From: Moniliophthora roreri
Taxonomy: Eukaryota; Basidiomycota; Agaricomycetes; Agaricales; Marasmiaceae
DNA length: 64,000 bases
Direction of reading: 5' to 3'
NCBI GenBank assembly: GCA_001466705.2
Contig: LATX02000221.1
Coordinates: 62,001-126,000, forward strand
Shown here: piece by piece, positions 62,932 to 64,000 of the stretch
Layout of the letters: each line of letters starts with the position of its first letter
Numbering within the stretch: the first letter of the stretch is position 1
Notes under the pieces: generated by a model
Database searches by the model: none
What the model was told of the DNA's origin: nothing
The model's input: only the letters and a program-made list of their open reading frames with translations
Translations under genes and position numbers: made by a program

Positions 62932-63757
62932 TCAGCCCCGACTTCCTGCTGAGGTTTGCTGTTTCATTGCTCTTTCGTATCCGCAGCTCTCCGCTCTGCT
63001 TTGAATAAGCTCTTTACGCGACCGGACAACCTGATCGCTCATGGAATACATATCGCCACACGCTTCTGTTTTGGTTAGGCCGAACGACGCGTAGGAATAC
63101 TGATAATCAACAACAACATTACCCATAAATATACGGAGCTGGGCCCGAAATGACAAAGGCTAGCCGCTCGTGAGGCGAGCGAGTGAGCGATTGTTCTTCA
63201 GCTCTTGATCCTCCTTGATCGCAGGCCCATTTCCATACAGAGACATGACACTTGCAAGATTGAACCCCACCTGGCGCTGCCAAATGCCATTTACCCCGCA
63301 TTTCTCCCTTTGCGAACAACTATACTCGGACACCGAGGCTGGGAATTTTCCGTACGCCACCAGGAATTCTTTAGCCTCCTGTTATCGCAGTGTCTTAGCC
63401 AGCAACTCCCCCTTGCATGTCTGAGTTTAGCCGTGGTCTTCCCATATCACTCGCTAAATGAATCTTGGATGCCCTCACCTCGGAGGACCTGGGAAGGTGG
63501 ACTCTGGGACCTGAGTTCACCTGTGAAACGGCAGACAGCCTGCCGATCCTTCTTCCTTGTGCTCGTGCTTCGCTTCCAGGAAACATTTGTTCAAGACACT
63601 CTCGGAGTTTACTGGTCGGCTTACCAATTTCTTTGAAAAGAGCTTCACGGAGTTCGGTGTATTCCGTCGAGTGAAACAACTCGTCGCGACGCGTAGACGG
63701 CGCATTGCTTTTACACATTGGCTTTACTAAGTATACACTCGGAACTATTGCTGACAT
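62932..63757 (-). CDS. Unrecognised multi-exon gene or recent pseudogene
   Basis: Start at 63757 (MSAIVPSVYLVKPMCKSNAP) with a charged exon ending IGRLSAVSQ before GTGAAC. A second block opens after an AG near 63391 (EAKEFLVAYGKFPASVSEYS) and runs to NNRSLARLTSG, a TAG stop at about 63160, and then the same frame continues with FMGNVVVDYQYSYASFGLTK to a stop at 62932. The continuing frame suggests either a small intron over the TAG or a nonsense mutation. The Cys/Tyr-containing peptide is not a family I know. On balance it is a coding locus, but exon edges are guesses. Confidence 0.35.
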
Positions 63758-64000
63758 TGTTTTTTATAATCCATGGGGTTGTCCATGGTTAATGGTCAAC
63801 GATTTTGTATATGCTCCGAAGTACTGCTCGAGCACTGGTGAACGGGAAAAAACTTAGCTCCATTTCAAAATCACTTGCTCGAATCATTTACAAATACGGT
63901 GGGCTCCAATCTGCAAGGATTCCTCAAGCATGTTCCTTCTGCCATACATACGCTGTGGGTGTGTCCTAGTACGTCAAACGTTTTCTACCACCAAGCCACC
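63758..64000. other. Window edge, no gene seen
   Basis: The last 240 bases hold no convincing frame; they would be the promoter of the minus-strand candidate. Confidence 0.4.

Noticed and set aside
63205..63636. 143-codon plus-strand frame
   Set aside because: The minus strand over the same bases gives better, splice-compatible peptides; the plus translation has no recognisable features.

Overview
The window is nuclear DNA from a filamentous basidiomycete, most likely an Agaricomycete. Genes are split by many short introns of about 50-60 bp with GT...AG ends, and the protein families fit mushrooms: DUF6533 and DUF6535 membrane proteins, an F-box protein with an N-terminal coiled coil, paired DOMON-cytochrome b561 genes, a GMC oxidoreductase and a Zn2Cys6 regulator. 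All product names rest on motifs read by eye; no database search was run.

Layout. About 1-10,990 is a CpG-poor, AT-rich transposon graveyard: a decayed MULE-like transposase with a SWIM-type CxC...CxH motif (572-2020), dispersed repeats, and an assembly gap (single N at 2793) with a 775-bp repeat on each side. About 11,250-14,712 holds one DUF6533-type gene plus two partial copies around a second N (13215). From 15,100 to 34,750 is a compact gene island in which every recognised gene is on the minus strand: GMC oxidoreductase, homocysteine S-methyltransferase, two tandem DOMON-b561 proteins, an API5-like nuclear protein, an ArAE_2/FUSC-type transporter and a DUF6535 protein. About 35,150-56,250 is a second transposon block. 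From 56,640 to the end is gene-type DNA again: F-box protein, Zn2Cys6 transcription factor and an unrecognised multi-exon candidate.

The most structured part is 44,673-55,903. A PIF/Harbinger-like element, with inverted ends, a Myb/SANT-like ORF relic and a DDE transposase relic, was split by a 7.4-kb CACTA-type element (46,576-54,021, target duplication ATT). One arm of that CACTA element holds another repeat (47,860-51,233), which holds a 747-bp CACTA miniature element (49,232-49,978, target duplication TAA). A separate 276-bp TA-flanked miniature element sits in the Harbinger transposase relic. Relative ages can be read from the nesting, and the inner insertion is confirmed by empty sites in sister repeat copies.

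No new defence or metabolic system is evident. The strangest signal is 52 bases at 12,041-12,092 that are the base-by-base complement, without reversal, of the matching stretch of the sister copy at 13,737-13,788. No known biological process makes this, so an assembly or processing error is the first explanation.

How the genes may work together (inference): the secreted GMC oxidoreductase and the two DOMON-b561 proteins are all redox proteins of the cell surface or secretory route, but nothing in the sequence shows that they form one pathway. The other genes look like housekeeping or lineage-specific neighbours.
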